Shown one piece after another: positions 10,500 through 21,529 of a stretch of 64,000 bases of DNA (positions are counted from its first letter, which is position 1; each line of letters starts with the position of its first letter). A program made the translations under genes and the position numbers. The stretch comes from Magnolia sinica (lineage: Eukaryota; Streptophyta; Magnoliopsida; Magnoliales; Magnoliaceae): positions 25,774,501 through 25,838,500 of the forward strand of contig NC_080577.1 in NCBI RefSeq assembly GCF_029962835.1. The letters are read 5' to 3'. The notes beneath the pieces were generated by a model. That model did no database searches and was not told the DNA's origin. It saw nothing but the letters and a program-made list of their open reading frames with translations.

Positions 10500-10855
10500 C
10501 CCCACGACATTTTGTGGGTCCCATTATGAGGTATGTGTTATATCCAAACCGTCCATCTATTTGACGAGCTCGTATTAAGGCTTGAGACGAAAAATAAGAC
10601 AGATCTAGCTATCAAGTGGACCACACTGTAAAAGGCAGTGGAGGATTGAACATCTACTATTGAAACCCTTTTAGAGGTCATATTAGTTTTAGATCATTAT
10701 GAAATTTGTTTTCCTCTTCATCCAGGTCTTTGTGACCTTATGAATAGATTGGATGGAAAATATATGTTATGGTGGGCCCTATAAAATTTTTAACGGTGAA
10801 AATCAATTTTCCCGTTGCTCTTTGTGGTGTAGTACGGTTGATCTTTGATCTCCTT
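10500..10855. mobile_element. B-type MITE part in the FB2 left arm
   Basis: MITE body from 'gtgggtcccattatgagg' to 'gttgatctttgatctccttt', ending where the 21-bp minisatellite begins. The mirror copy is 12306-12780. The minisatellite therefore sits directly against the B-type subterminal sequence in both arms. Confidence 0.6.
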
Positions 10856-10861
10856 TGAGTG

Positions 10862-11155
10862 GGGTGAACGTGAAAATTGAGCAGGGCAAATTAGAAATTC
10901 AGTGGGGCAAACATGAAATTGAGCGAGGCAAACTAGAAATTGAGCAGGGCAAACATGAAATTGAGCAGGGTAAACTGAAAATTGAGCGGGGCAAACTAGA
11001 AATTGAGCAGAGCAAATATGAAATTGAGCGGGACAAACTAGAAATTGAGCGGGGCAAACATGAAATTGAGCGAGACAAAAATGAAATTGAGCGGGGCAAA
11101 CATGAAATTGAGCGGGGCATGCTTCAAATTGATGGCTCATGTTTGCCCCGCTAAA
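10862..11155 (+). repeat. FB2 minisatellite, left arm (21-bp unit)
   Basis: About 14 copies of a 21-bp unit with core AATTGAGCGGGGCAAACATG and the alternative tail ACTAGA. The frame reads as KLEIERG/KHEIEQG heptads, which is a repeat artefact. Mirror array: 11848-12305. Confidence 0.9.
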
Positions 11156-11847
11156 ATGAAATTGATGGCTCATTTTAAGGCATGCTTCAAAAAATGAAGT
11201 AGATCCAGGCCTAAGCTGGGGAGCCGGAAGTGGCTGCGATAACCTGTACCGAGGTCGAGACCTTACAGATGGCCTTGAGGGTTTCCCTCTCCTCTTTGTT
11301 AATTCGGATTTCTTTATTATTGCTTTAATTTCTTATCGCTCCATGCTATTTTACTTTTTCCCTTCAATTTGAACACTAAAAGGGAACAATTTGTTTATCT
11401 CATATATGATAACTTTTCAACATAAGAGAGATGTTTAGTTCATAAAATTAGTTCTTCCATTGACTATCGAAAAATGATGTCTGTAAAGTTTCTATTCCCT
11501 CACTTATAGGTTAATTAAACACCCATTCCTTGCTAATAATGGCAGTTTGCCCCGCTGAATGCAAACGATTGCACAAGCAAAGAGAATGCAAACGATTAAT
11601 TTGTTACGTCTTGTCCTATAAGTGAAAAGCCACCCAATTTTTAAGAATATATTAGGTGCACCCTTGCCTCACCCAGTGTGATGCAGCCCTTACCATGAGG
11701 CATTTTTACAAATACCTGAACTGCAACTTAAAAAACCCACTGTTTTACAAATAAAGACAATGGTTTTACTGGTGTTTTATCAAACACCTTCTAAGTAACA
11801 TAAAAACCAAAAAAAAAAAAGAGAGAAAAAAGGTATTTGTTTAATGT
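11156..11847. other. FB2 loop region, no gene recognised
   Basis: About 690 bp of mostly unique sequence between the arms. It contains stray minisatellite pieces ('tttgccccgctgaatgcaaa' near 11546) and a doubled 'atgcaaacgatt'. I see no recognisable protein domain or RNA. Confidence 0.5.
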
Positions 11848-12305
11848 ACATGTTTGCCCTGCTGAATTTTTGGTTTGCCCCGCTGAATTTCTAGTTTGCC
11901 CCGCTTAATTTCATGTTTGCCTCACTCAATTTCTAGTTTGCCCTGCTCAATTTCATGTTTGCCCCGCTCAATTTCTCGTTGGCCCCGCTCAATTTCATGT
12001 TTACCCCGCTCAATTTTTGGTTTGCCCGGCTTAATTTCTAGTTTGCCCCGCTCAATTTTCAGTTTGCCTCGCTGAATTTGTAGTTTGCCCCGCTCAATTT
12101 CATGTTTGCCCCGCTGAATTTCTAGTTTGCCCCTCTGAATTTCTAGTTTGCCCCGCTCAATTTCTAGTTTGTCCCACTCAATTTTATGTTTGCCCCGCTG
12201 AATTTCTCGTTTGCCCCGTTCAATTTCTAGTTTGCCCTGCTCAATTTCATGTTTGCTCTGCTCAATTTCTAGTTTGTCCTGCTCAATTTCATGTTCGCCT
12301 CGCTC
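11848..12305 (-). repeat. FB2 minisatellite, right arm (21-bp unit)
   Basis: About 22 copies of the same 21-bp unit in inverted orientation (TTTGCCCCGCTCAATTTC). It is longer than the left array by about eight units, consistent with slippage after the palindrome formed. Confidence 0.9.
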
Positions 12306-12780
12306 AAAAGAGATCAAAGTTACATGGGCCCCACAGTTATGTATTTATTATATCCACAACATTCATCCATATTTCGAGATCATTCGGGAGCATTATCACA
12401 AAAAAAAAAAGAATCATATCCAAAGATCAACTGGACTACACCACAAAGAGCAGCAGGAAAATTGATTTTCACCGTTAAAAATTTTGTAGGGCCCACCATA
12501 ACATATATTTTCCATCCAATCTATTCATAAGGTTATAAAGACCTGGATGAAGAGGAAAAACAAATTTTATAATGATCCAAAACTTATATGACCCCTAAAA
12601 GGGTTTCAATAGTAGACGTTCAATCCTCCACTGCCTTTTACAGTGTCGTCCACTTGATAGATAGATCTGTCTTATTTTTCGTCTTAAGCCTTAATATGAG
12701 CTTGTCAAATAGATGGACGGTTTGGATATAACACATACCTCATAATGGGACCCACAAAATGCCGTGGGGATTACAAGGAA
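12306..12780. mobile_element. B-type MITE part in the FB2 right arm
   Basis: Reverse-complement counterpart of 10500-10855, from 'agagatcaaagttacatggg' to 'cataatgggacccacaaa', followed by the mirror of the small inverted-repeat module (12820-13005). Confidence 0.6.
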
Positions 12781-13029
12781 AAAAGAAGAAGAAGAAGTTA
12801 ATGAGTTAGGGTCAGTGAAACCCTATAGCTATGGATTATAACCGTAGCCATAGCCATAGGTTCGATATATTGAAGGTCTTTCGATATTATCGGAAAAGTC
12901 CAGAACTGTCCAACGAGTTTGCATAAAAAATCCTGCAATTTTCGATACACTATAGCTACAGATTATAACCATAGCCAGACTGTGCGATAGTGCCGCGGCG
13001 GTCTGTGATTTTTTTTTTTTGTTTTGCTA

Positions 13030-13600
13030 CGTTGCTTTTGTGGGTCCCATCATGAGGTCTGTGTTATATCCAAACCGTTCATCTATTTGGCGAGCCCATA
13101 TTAAGGCTTGAGACGAAAAATAAGATAGATCTAACTATCAAGTGGACCACACTATAAAAGCTAGTGGGGAATTGAACGTCTACCATTGAAACCCTTTTCG
13201 GGGTTACAGAAGTTTTGAATCATGATAAAATTTGCTTTTCCTCTTCATCTAGGTCTCTATGAACCTATGAAAGTTTTGGATCATTATAAAATTTGTTTTT
13301 CCTCTTCATCTAGGTCTTTGTAAACTTATGAATGAACTTAGACAGGGAGGATTTCTCACAAACATCACAGTGGGCCCCCTAAAGGGTTCTAATGGTTGAC
13401 GCTCATTCAACAATGTTTCCTGTAATGTGGTACACTTGAGATTTGGATATACATCATTTTTCATCTCATATCATAAAATGATGTGGAAAAATATAATGAC
13501 GGCATGGATGAAAATCATACATCATGGTGGGGCCCATAGACCACCGACCATCCGCCCTTGGCTGGTGGCAGAGGGAGTACCCTATCCGTTTCCGTGAAAG
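13030..13600. mobile_element. Chimeric A/B MITE in the FB2 right arm
   Basis: Reverse-complement counterpart of 9739-10245, ending with the A-type tip (...CCTATCCGTTTCC). It holds a local duplication of about 65 bp (13205-13265 against 13268-13330, both with 'cctcttcatctaggtct') that is absent from the left arm. Confidence 0.65.
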
Positions 13601-13819
13601 GAGGGGTATTTTCGTCCTCAAATTCGCTGTCCGTACGAGCAGGTCTAAGTTTACAAACTAAGTTTGTATTATTTCATAAAATCAGCTGGATAAAAGGTTG
13701 GGTCCACAGTCCCAAATTTCTCGATACAAAACGTACATCATGGCGGGATCCGCCGAACTTGGTGACGTCACTTCAGCATCGAGTGTCGCTACTCAACTTG
13801 AGTTAGCTAATGCGCGTCC

Positions 13820-14206
13820 GGACGCCGATTGCGTCCTACTCCGCCTATCTCGAGCCACGAACGTGCATTTATGTGGGCAGGCGTACTGTCATGTTTCTGT
13901 TTATCCATGCTGTTCATTCCTTTTCTCAAATCATTTTAAAGTATGAGTACAATAATACGAAGCAAATCCAAAGTTCAAGTGGACCACACCATATATGTTT
14001 AACGTAATTGGCATTTAATGCAACCAAGCTTATTTTTTAGTGTAGTCCAATTGAGCGTTGGATCTTCCTCATTTTTATCCACACATCTTTAAATTATCTG
14101 ATATAAGGGATGAACGGCATGGATAAACAGATACATCACAGCAGGCCTCCCCACAGAACTGCCCGTTCGGAGCTAGAGACGAGCGGGGTAGAACGCAATC
14201 CGCGTC
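13820..14206. mobile_element. MITE-like element, D-type ends
   Basis: The left end GGACGCCGATTGCGTCCTAC pairs with the right end, which reads AGACGCGGATTGCGTTCTAC from the other strand. The interior has the shared features (tatccatgctgttcat, 'caagtggaccacacc'). The C-type host MITE inserted right at this element's left tip, so the first bases double as that element's TSD. No convincing TSD of its own is seen. Confidence 0.6.
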
Positions 14207-14221
14207 TGCAGTGTCCACAAT

Positions 14222-14275
14222 GCCAGCTAAGCGTCCAGGCACGCAGACAGCTAAGCGTCCAGCTAAGCGTTCATG
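14222..14275. repeat. Short direct repeats AGCTAAGCGTCC
   Basis: Three to four copies of AGCTAAGCGT(C/T)CA-like units at irregular spacing, just outside the D-type MITE. Very short and of unknown significance. Confidence 0.6.
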
Positions 14276-14610
14276 CGCCAAATGTGCGGGCATGACAGTT
14301 GTGTGAGAGATCCGGGCTGTTCATCAGGCATGGTACTCTGTGAGCTTGATCGGGCTAGAAACTTAGATCGGTCATCAGGACGCCAGGCTGGCACGAATAA
14401 CATAAATGGTTGTTAAAAAAAGATGAACTCCATACACGATATACATGTGTCGTCGGCCTAAAGATTTGACGGTCTGAATATTGTCCTAGGGCATTCTTAG
14501 AGTGTGCCCAACCTGATGAACGGCCTGGATCTCATGCAGGAGTTATATGTTAGTATGTATTCCCCAAAGCACTCTGTCCATCTCACGCGAGTGAGTACAT
14601 CTAATATGGA
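14276..14610. other. Intergenic spacer, nothing recognised
   Basis: I see no gene or clear element. A phrase 'gatgaacggcctggatctca' resembles the MITE body and may be a degraded remnant. Confidence 0.4.
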
Positions 14611-14611
14611 G

Positions 14612-15143
14612 AACGGATTGGCTACTCCGCCTGCCACCAGCCCCGTGGGCCGCGGCTGATGGTCGGTGCCCTGTGCCCCCACCATGATGTATGTAATTCA
14701 TCCATTCGGTTCATCCATTTTTAGAGATCATTATATAGGTTAGCATTGAAATGACGGGAATATAAGTCTCAGGTCGACCACACCACAGGAAAACAATAGT
14801 GATTGGATATCCACCATTAAAATTATCCTAAGACCCACTTTGACATCTAATCTGTTGATTAGGTCATACAGACCCAGATGAAGGGAAAAAACAAAGATCA
14901 GCTTGATCCAAAACTTTTATGGCACCCAAAAAGTTTTTAATGGTTGAAGTTCATTCAACACTGTTTCCTGTAATGTGGTCCGCTTGAGACTGGGATATAT
15001 CTGAGTTTTTTTTATCCTAGCATAAAATGATCTAGAAAAATAGACGGACGGAATGGATGAAACACATAAATCATGGTGGAGCCCACAGAGCACCGACCAT
15101 CAGCCATTGGCTGGTGGCAGGGGGAGTAGCCAATCCGTTTCCA
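14612..15143. mobile_element. MITE-like element, A-type ends
   Basis: The left end is GGAGAACGGATTGGCTACTC and the right end GTAGCCAATCCGTTTCC; the body is the shared module with 'ggtcggtgccctgtg' and 'aggtcgaccacaccacagg'. I did not find a matching 9-bp TSD. Its right terminal 60 bp is repeated at 15637 as part of a later tandem duplication. Confidence 0.8.
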
Positions 15144-16190
15144 CCAGTACGAAGCACATGGTAAGCAGACCAGACAAATGTTGATGAAGCACACGGTTTA
15201 AAGAAACATAAACCACCTGGCCATGAAATTGTAGATCCGATAGGTAAGGAATATGGTAGCGTCATCTCTCCAACGTACATGTTGAAGGTTTTCTCTACAT
15301 CTGGACCGTCCATTAGTACATCTTATTGTGGATGGAAAATGGTTTAAAAAGCACACTTGTTGGATGATCGAAGCCATCCAATCAGCAGCATTCAAACTCA
15401 TAGTGAAGATTAACGTGAGTGGACCTTGCCCAAACAGTCCTCTTTACTGAGAGACAATGGTTATTATATTGCCATTAGTTGAGGAGAGGTATCATTTTAA
15501 GGGTGAAAGAGACTTTTCACTTATCTTCGAGTTATAGCGGGACAACAGAGAGAGAGGGTTTCTTTTTCTCTAGTGATTTTTTTTTTTATCATGTATCGGC
15601 AAAATTAGAGATGGAGTGTTGTTTACACCTAATTTGGCCCACAGAGCACCGACCATCAGCCATTGGCTGGTGGCAGGGGGAGTAGCCAATCCGTTTCCAC
15701 CAATACGAAGCACATGGTAGGCAGACCAGACAAATGTTGATGAAGCACACGGTTTAAAGAAACATAAACCACCTGGCCATGAAATTGTAGATCCGATAGG
15801 TAAGGAATATGGTAGCGTCATCTCTCCAACGTACATGTTGAAGGTTTTCTCTACATCTGGCCCGTCCATTAGTACATCTTATTGTGGATGGAAAATGGTT
15901 TAAAAAGCACACTTGTTGGATGATCGAAGCCATCCAATCAGCAGCATTCAAACTCATAGTAAAGGTTAACGTGAGTGGACCTTGCCCAAACAGTCCTCTT
16001 TACTGAGACAATGGTTATTATATTGCCATTAGTTGAGGAGAGGTATCATTTTAAGGATGAAAGAGACTTTTCATTTATCTTCGAGTTATAGCGTGACAAC
16101 GGAGAGAGGGTTTCTTTTTCTCTAGTGATTTTTTTTTATTTTATTATGTATCCGCAAAATTAGAGATGGAGTGTTGTTTACACCTAATTT
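15081..16190. repeat. 556-bp tandem duplication
   Basis: Unit 1 is 15081-15636 and unit 2 is 15637-16190. Both begin with 'gcccacagagcaccgaccat' and end with 'gtttacacctaatt'. The copies differ by scattered substitutions and small indels in the poly-T (tttttttttttatcatg against ttttttttattttattatg). Each unit begins inside the right end of the A-type MITE, so the duplication postdates that insertion. Open frames in both units are parallel copies without a recognised domain. Confidence 0.9.
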
Positions 16191-18095
16191 CGGCACCGTG
16201 CTGTGGTCCAACAAAAGATTGATGGGGGTTGATAGCATGTGTTTGGCACATATGGAAGTCCAACTTGCATACAGAAAGATCCGTATGCATGCCATGTGGC
16301 CCTGTTTATCATGTGATGGTATAAATCTTTACGCATGCTTTTAAGGGAGAGAATTGCCACATGCCATGTGACCCAGTTTATCATACTCAATTAATAGGGC
16401 AACATATTTGGCATGCCTAGACGAAGACATGTCGAGAATGAATCTAATAACTAATATGATGATAATATTCTCGGTGAGGCCATTTCTCACAGACTTATCA
16501 AAATGAGAGATCTTCACACAAATGTTCGGAGAGCTAGCGGTGCTCAGGAATGTTTCAAATATCAGGAGATCAGACCAGTGTCCATGTGAATCCGGTTACG
16601 GATTAGTCTCAAATCAAGAGAGACAAACATATCGGCATGATGAACTAATCCCAAGTCGTGGTTCGATTAGGATCAAGAGAATGGGAGAGTTACATCCGAT
16701 CTGGTCCATAACAAGATCGGTATTAGGTGTCAAATCCCACATCACTCCAAACTATCACCTTACATATGGTTAAATGCATAAGTTAGTTTGATCTAAACTG
16801 TCCAACACCTCAAAGTTGACAAAATGGGCAATCAATAGAGATGTTGACTGACCATGCCGGCCCAGGTTTAACCCTTGAGGTTCATGGATCTTGGTCTAGT
16901 TGTCTTCATCAAAGAAACTTTGATGGTTCCATACTAAATCTTTAGTGGGTCACCAATATCTCCATAAATGATCAACTATGCAAAGAAAATTTGAGAAGCC
17001 AGCAAGTCCAGATCTAGCTGGAGTCTTTTCTTCCTAATTCAAGTCGTCAGTTCCAAATTAATTAAGGGGATTCCCATATCCAGAATTGTAACGTGAGTGC
17101 GAAGGATCCTGAAGCAATAAGAAAATCTAACAAGAAGTTCATTATCTCAACAAGTTATAAAAGGAGCACACGAAGAGGACCTTAAGGCCCCATGCCAAAC
17201 ATATTTATTTATTTTATATTTATTTTTCCTTAGCTTAGTTTTATCATAGATAACTATTGCATAACGGCTTCTGCTACAATCCTTTTGGAGTATCAGTAAA
17301 TATCATCAACTTTAAGTTGTGAGACCATATTCAAATGAATTCCGATTCAGTTGTTCATACTAATCTGGTCATATCCTATTGATCGCTCATCTCAATCATC
17401 TGTTTTAATGAATCAAGTATATACATCTTTTATTTTGTTTTCGTTGATTTACTAGTTAATTGTTACTTTGTTGATTATAATAGACTACATATTTTAAATA
17501 TCAATAAAGTCAATATTATTTAGTCTTATCTTATTTATTTGTATATTCTTATTCATTTGAGAGGTATACAAACTTAAAGACTGATGAAATGAAAAGTTCT
17601 TAAGGTCATAAACTCATAAATATTGTCACAAGGTAAAAAAGAATTCATTTGGAAGGGCTAACCCCAACCCTTTCACAAATCACCTGAACGTAGTACAAAC
17701 CTGTGGTTGAAAGGATAACTGGATTCATGTCCGGTCTCCAATCTAGTCCATCTCGACATAGGGGATACAAACGATTCAATTAAAACCTTTGAATCGAGAA
17801 GACTTTGGCACGCCCGTTTATGCATGTGGTCTAATTTAATTGAATTGGCAGCAAGAAGTAAAATGGCTTCTTCAAAAGTTCTTTTAAAACCTTTTTGTAA
17901 TAGCAATTACAATCATAATGTGCTGTAAATGGGTAATGATTATCATCACTACAATAATTGAAAGTAAAGTAGTACGTTATGCTAACATTGTAGTTGCATT
18001 TCTGACCTTGGATATGCATGTAAAGTACTCACCATTGTTAGATACAAGTTGATGTAAATTGTTCAATATTGTATTCTATCAACACTATTAATATA
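16191..18095. other. Intergenic DNA with possible LTR-retrotransposon remnant
   Basis: No gene recognised. A TATAAAAGG-like box ('gttataaaaggagcac', about 17153) is followed by a transcript-leader-like stretch. The motif 'tttggcacgcccgt' (about 17810) resembles the leader motif found upstream of gag in many plant gypsy elements. I infer a decayed LTR plus leader, but saw no paired LTR, PBS or gag. Confidence 0.3.
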
Positions 18096-18600
18096 TTTTG
18101 CAATATCATTTTAGGTCATGGCCTAAAAAATGAAGAACATCCAAAGCTCAAGTGGACCACATCATTGAAAATAGTGGGATAATGATGCTCACCGTTGAAA
18201 CCTTCCATTTTGCAATATCATTTTGGTGCATGATTCAAAAAAGGAGGAAGATCCAAAGTTCCGGTGGACCACACCATAGAAAGTAGTGGGACAATAATGC
18301 TCACCGTTGAAACCTTCCTAGGCTGCCCCTGAGGATGTTTATTTGCCATACAACCTGTTCATAAGGTCACACAGACGTGGATGAAGGGTAAACACAAATA
18401 TCATCTTCATCTAATACCTATGGGACCGCAAGAAATTTTCAATGGCAAGCATTCAACCTCCACTCCTTTTTGCGTTGTGGTCCATTTCCAACCTTAGATC
18501 TGTTTCATTTTTTGTCTCATTCCATGAAATGATCTCACAAGATAGATGGACGGTGTGGATATAATACATCATGGTGGGGCCCATGGAACTATGACACATA
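18096..18600. mobile_element. MITE remnant with internal 112-bp duplication
   Basis: Shared MITE body from 'tgcaatatcattttaggtca' to 'catcatggtggggcccatgg'. The first 112 bp (18096-18207) is repeated at 18208-18310 with about 85% identity by eye; both copies contain 'caccgttgaaaccttcc'. The inverted ends are not preserved. Confidence 0.65.
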
Positions 18601-20188
18601 AATGCACTTATGCCCATCAAGTCTCTGATAATTCCAAAGGATTATTATGATTTGAAAGTTCTTATATCCAATCAATGGTAAGGTGCAATGATGTAAGTTT
18701 TGCATTACATGAATGTGGTATTCAAGAATTCAAATAAGCCCTTAAATGCATGATGAGAACAAGAAATAAATGTATTTTGTATATTTATTGTATTTGAGCA
18801 TTGTTTTTATATCTTATATTTTCCTTATTTTGATGCAAAGATAATTTATCAATATTCTCTTGTGAATGCAATCATGATACAACGAACCGTTATTCATTCT
18901 CTACTTATTTTCATGTATAGCTAAATCTATGAGGATAGTTATTACACATTGTCTTTGCACTGTCATTTACCAACACAAGCTGAAGAGCTTCCAGGCCTTT
19001 GATTTGTTTCGCACCCACCATTGATGTTGTGAATGAATAGGGCAGTCAACATATAAAATTTTGGATTTAGCCTACTAATGACTATTTGATAGTAAAATTA
19101 TCTCAACAGTACTATTTCCGGGCTGTTTTTACCCTCTTTAAACAAGAAATTATATATCAGCATAGCTGCATTGCAAACAAAAAAATTGTGGAATCCAGCT
19201 ACTCTGATAAGAGAAGAATCCAGCATGGTCTCGACTATCGTGTCGCGAGCACATGTGTATCATATCCACCATCCATTGGGTGCAACACCTCCTTGATCAG
19301 GCCCATCCAAAGTTCATATGGGCCACACCAAAGGAAACAGTTGGATCAAGGACACTGGCATTAGTTTAGAGCCACCTAAGTTGGATTAATCTGATGTTTG
19401 AGATCATGATCAAACATGTATTGGCATACTTGATGGACGGTGTGGATCTGTGCAGATAGGTCGTTTCCCTGTATCAACGATGAGCGCACCCCACATGCCG
19501 TCCTATCTCAAAAGTGAAGGGATTTCCAGGTTGGTGGAATGTGATGGTTGATACACATGCACTTAGAAAATTGTACGCTTTTCATGATTATGCAACGATC
19601 CAAACCATCCAAATCGCGGGGTCCACCATAATGAAGCATAATAGAAAATGGCACTAGCTCTCACATAAGTGGATATGAGAAAAAAGTATTTATGGTTGAA
19701 CGGTGTGTAATATCCACATAAGCTTATGTGGACAAGTCAGTGCTAAACACATATGGCTATTGTCATCACAACTGTAATCACCTTAAAATAATAATATCTA
19801 AACAATATCATATTCATAAGTGTATGATGCGCGTGAAACAGATCCTTAGCCTTTCGATTTGTGGCTTACAAATAAATGGCTAAGGTTCAATGCAGCAATG
19901 GTCCATGTTCAATCGAAGGAAGAAAAAAATAAAAATAAAAATCCAAAATTGATGGGTAGGATCTTCCAACAGGAGGTTATTGAGAATCAGTCCATGTAAG
20001 AAGGCACAAAATAGAATAATGGTCCAAATTACAAATAACGGGCCCACTTGTCAAAATGCAATGTGGTTTTTGATCGGTGTCACAATCTGCCACGCGTGCA
20101 ATGGAGTTGCTCTATCATGTTTGATTGATCAGGGTCCATTGTATCATTTTTCCAAAGCCCCAAGCATTTTCAGGATGTGCAGCACCTT
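18601..20188. other. Intergenic DNA, nothing recognised
   Basis: AT-rich spacer. Phrases such as 'gatggacggtgtggatctgt' and 'gggtccaccataatgaagca' look like old MITE pieces. No domain-bearing open frame. Confidence 0.4.
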
Positions 20189-20197
20189 GATCGACGT

Positions 20198-20733
20198 GGA
20201 CGAGGTTTGGCTGGTGACCCCAACACCAGCCAGCTGGCTGGTATCGAAGTTCTGCACGGCTCACCATCATGGATGTGTTTTATCCACGCCGTCCATCCAT
20301 TTTTCCAAATCATTTTAAGGAACGAAACCAAAAATGAGATAGATCCAAAGCTCAAATAGTCCACACAACAGGAAACAGTGGGGATTGAACGCCTACTGTT
20401 GAAAACTTCTTGGGCCCACTGGAAAGTTTATTTGCCATCCAACCTGTTCATAAAGTCACGTAACCCTGGATGAAGGGAAATGAAAAGTATCAGCTTGATC
20501 CAAAATTTCTGTGGCCCCCAAGGAGTTTTCAACGGTATGCCTTCAATCCCCACTGTTTTCTGTGGTGTTGTCCATTCGAAAATTGGATATTCCTCATTTT
20601 TGGTCTCATGCCTTAGAATGAGCTGTAAAAATGAATGGACGGCGTGGATAAAAAAATATACATCATGGTTGGATCCATAGAGCTTTGACACCAGCCAGCT
20701 GGCTGATGTTGGGTGACCAGCCAAACCGCGTCC
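20198..20733. mobile_element. MITE-like element, E-type ends, 9-bp TSD
   Basis: The inverted ends read GGACGAGGTTTGGCTGGTGA on the left and GGACGCGGTTTGGCTGGTCA from the right, both continuing into 'acaccagccagctggctg'. The flanks GATCGACGT (20189-20197) and GATTGACGC (20734-20742) match at 7/9 positions. The body is the shared module although the terminal 45 bp is unlike the A-, B-, C- or D-type ends. Confidence 0.8.
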
Positions 20734-20742
20734 GATTGACGC

Positions 20743-21529
20743 GTTGAAGATCCAAAATAATAATTTTCAATGTAAAAAAAGAAAATAAAAAAAGAAGACC
20801 CCATACACAGCTCGGTCTCCTCCTAACTCCTACCATCCAATCAGTGCAGATGCCGCAGTGCTCGCATTGATTGAATTGATCCGGACCGTCCGTCTATGCT
20901 CATAAGTTAATTTTTGACCATGCAAAGAAACATGCCATTGACTGAGCCGTCAAAATGACCTTATCGATGCACTATCATGCTATGGCCCATTCAAGCAGTA
21001 CCAGCACCAGCCATCAACGACGCGGATGAATGGGCACGCACCCATTGAAGGATAAAGATGGATTATATACTTTCTATATATATATATATTGCTAATGTTT
21101 GGTCTATAAACACGATTATTCCACGTATTTGAAATAGGGATTTTTATGTAATGTCAACCTTATTATCGGGGCATTTAGGGCGAACCACCTGCAGTAATTG
21201 AGATTGGATGGAACTGTGGTTTTAAGACTTTTGAGTCCAATGGGACTTGTCGCAGTCCACTTGGACCGGTGGTAACCCCATCTGGTTCGATACCGCCACT
21301 CGGGGTGACTCGGGTGAGTCATAGTCGATTCGGTCTTGACTGGACTTAGGGTTGAAGCAGTCAATTTGAGTAGCCTAAGTTTTTTTTTCATATGGTTAGA
21401 AGGAAAGTATATTTGATCGGTCTTGGTATTGATCCTTAGTGGGGGTAGCTAACATGGAGTGTATGTACTGACATGGGTGTGTACTAACAAGCTAATCTTA
21501 AAAAAAAAAGAAAAAAAAGAAGTATATTT
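20743..21529. other. Intergenic DNA, nothing recognised
   Basis: It includes a short TA run (21078-21090) and an A-rich stretch near 21498-21520. The 91-residue minus-strand frame at 21116-21391 has no domain I recognise. Confidence 0.4.

Larger units (their letters stand above)
9612..13722. mobile_element. Foldback-type element FB2 with about 1.5-1.9 kb inverted arms
   Basis: A 4.1-kb element with a perfect 10-bp TSD, GATACAAAAC (9602-9611 and 13723-13732). The termini GAGAAATTTGGGACTG are inverted repeats. The left arm (9612-11155) and right arm (11848-13722) are reverse complements along their length. Each carries an A-type MITE end, a GCTACGGTTATAACC-type module, a B-type MITE part and a 21-bp minisatellite. 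TSD size and the GAGAAATTT tip fit a Mutator-like foldback. No transposase is seen. The right arm is longer because of more minisatellite units and a local duplication near 13205-13330. Confidence 0.85.
3878..13819. mobile_element. Host MITE (C-type ends) containing two foldback elements
   Basis: The ends GGACGCGGATTAGCTA and, read from the right, GGACGCGCATTAGCTA are inverted repeats. Both continue inward to GATGTCACCAAGTTC and TGACGTCACCAAGTTC. The flanks GGACGCGGA (3869-3877) and GGACGCCGA (13820-13828) form an 8/9 TSD. The host's own sequence is only 3878-4045, 9296-9601 and 13733-13819, about 560 bp, which is normal MITE size. The rest is the insertions at 4046-9295 and 9612-13722. Confidence 0.8.

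Noticed and set aside
10855..12317. KLEIERGKHEIEQG-type heptad frames in FB2 that look like coiled coils
   Set aside because: The same explanation applies: a stop-free 21-bp unit read in phase. The frames end where the array ends and have no conserved start region.
21116..21391. 91-residue minus-strand frame as a gene
   Set aside because: No domain, no promoter signals and a low-complexity Thr/Ser composition; length is within chance for this composition.
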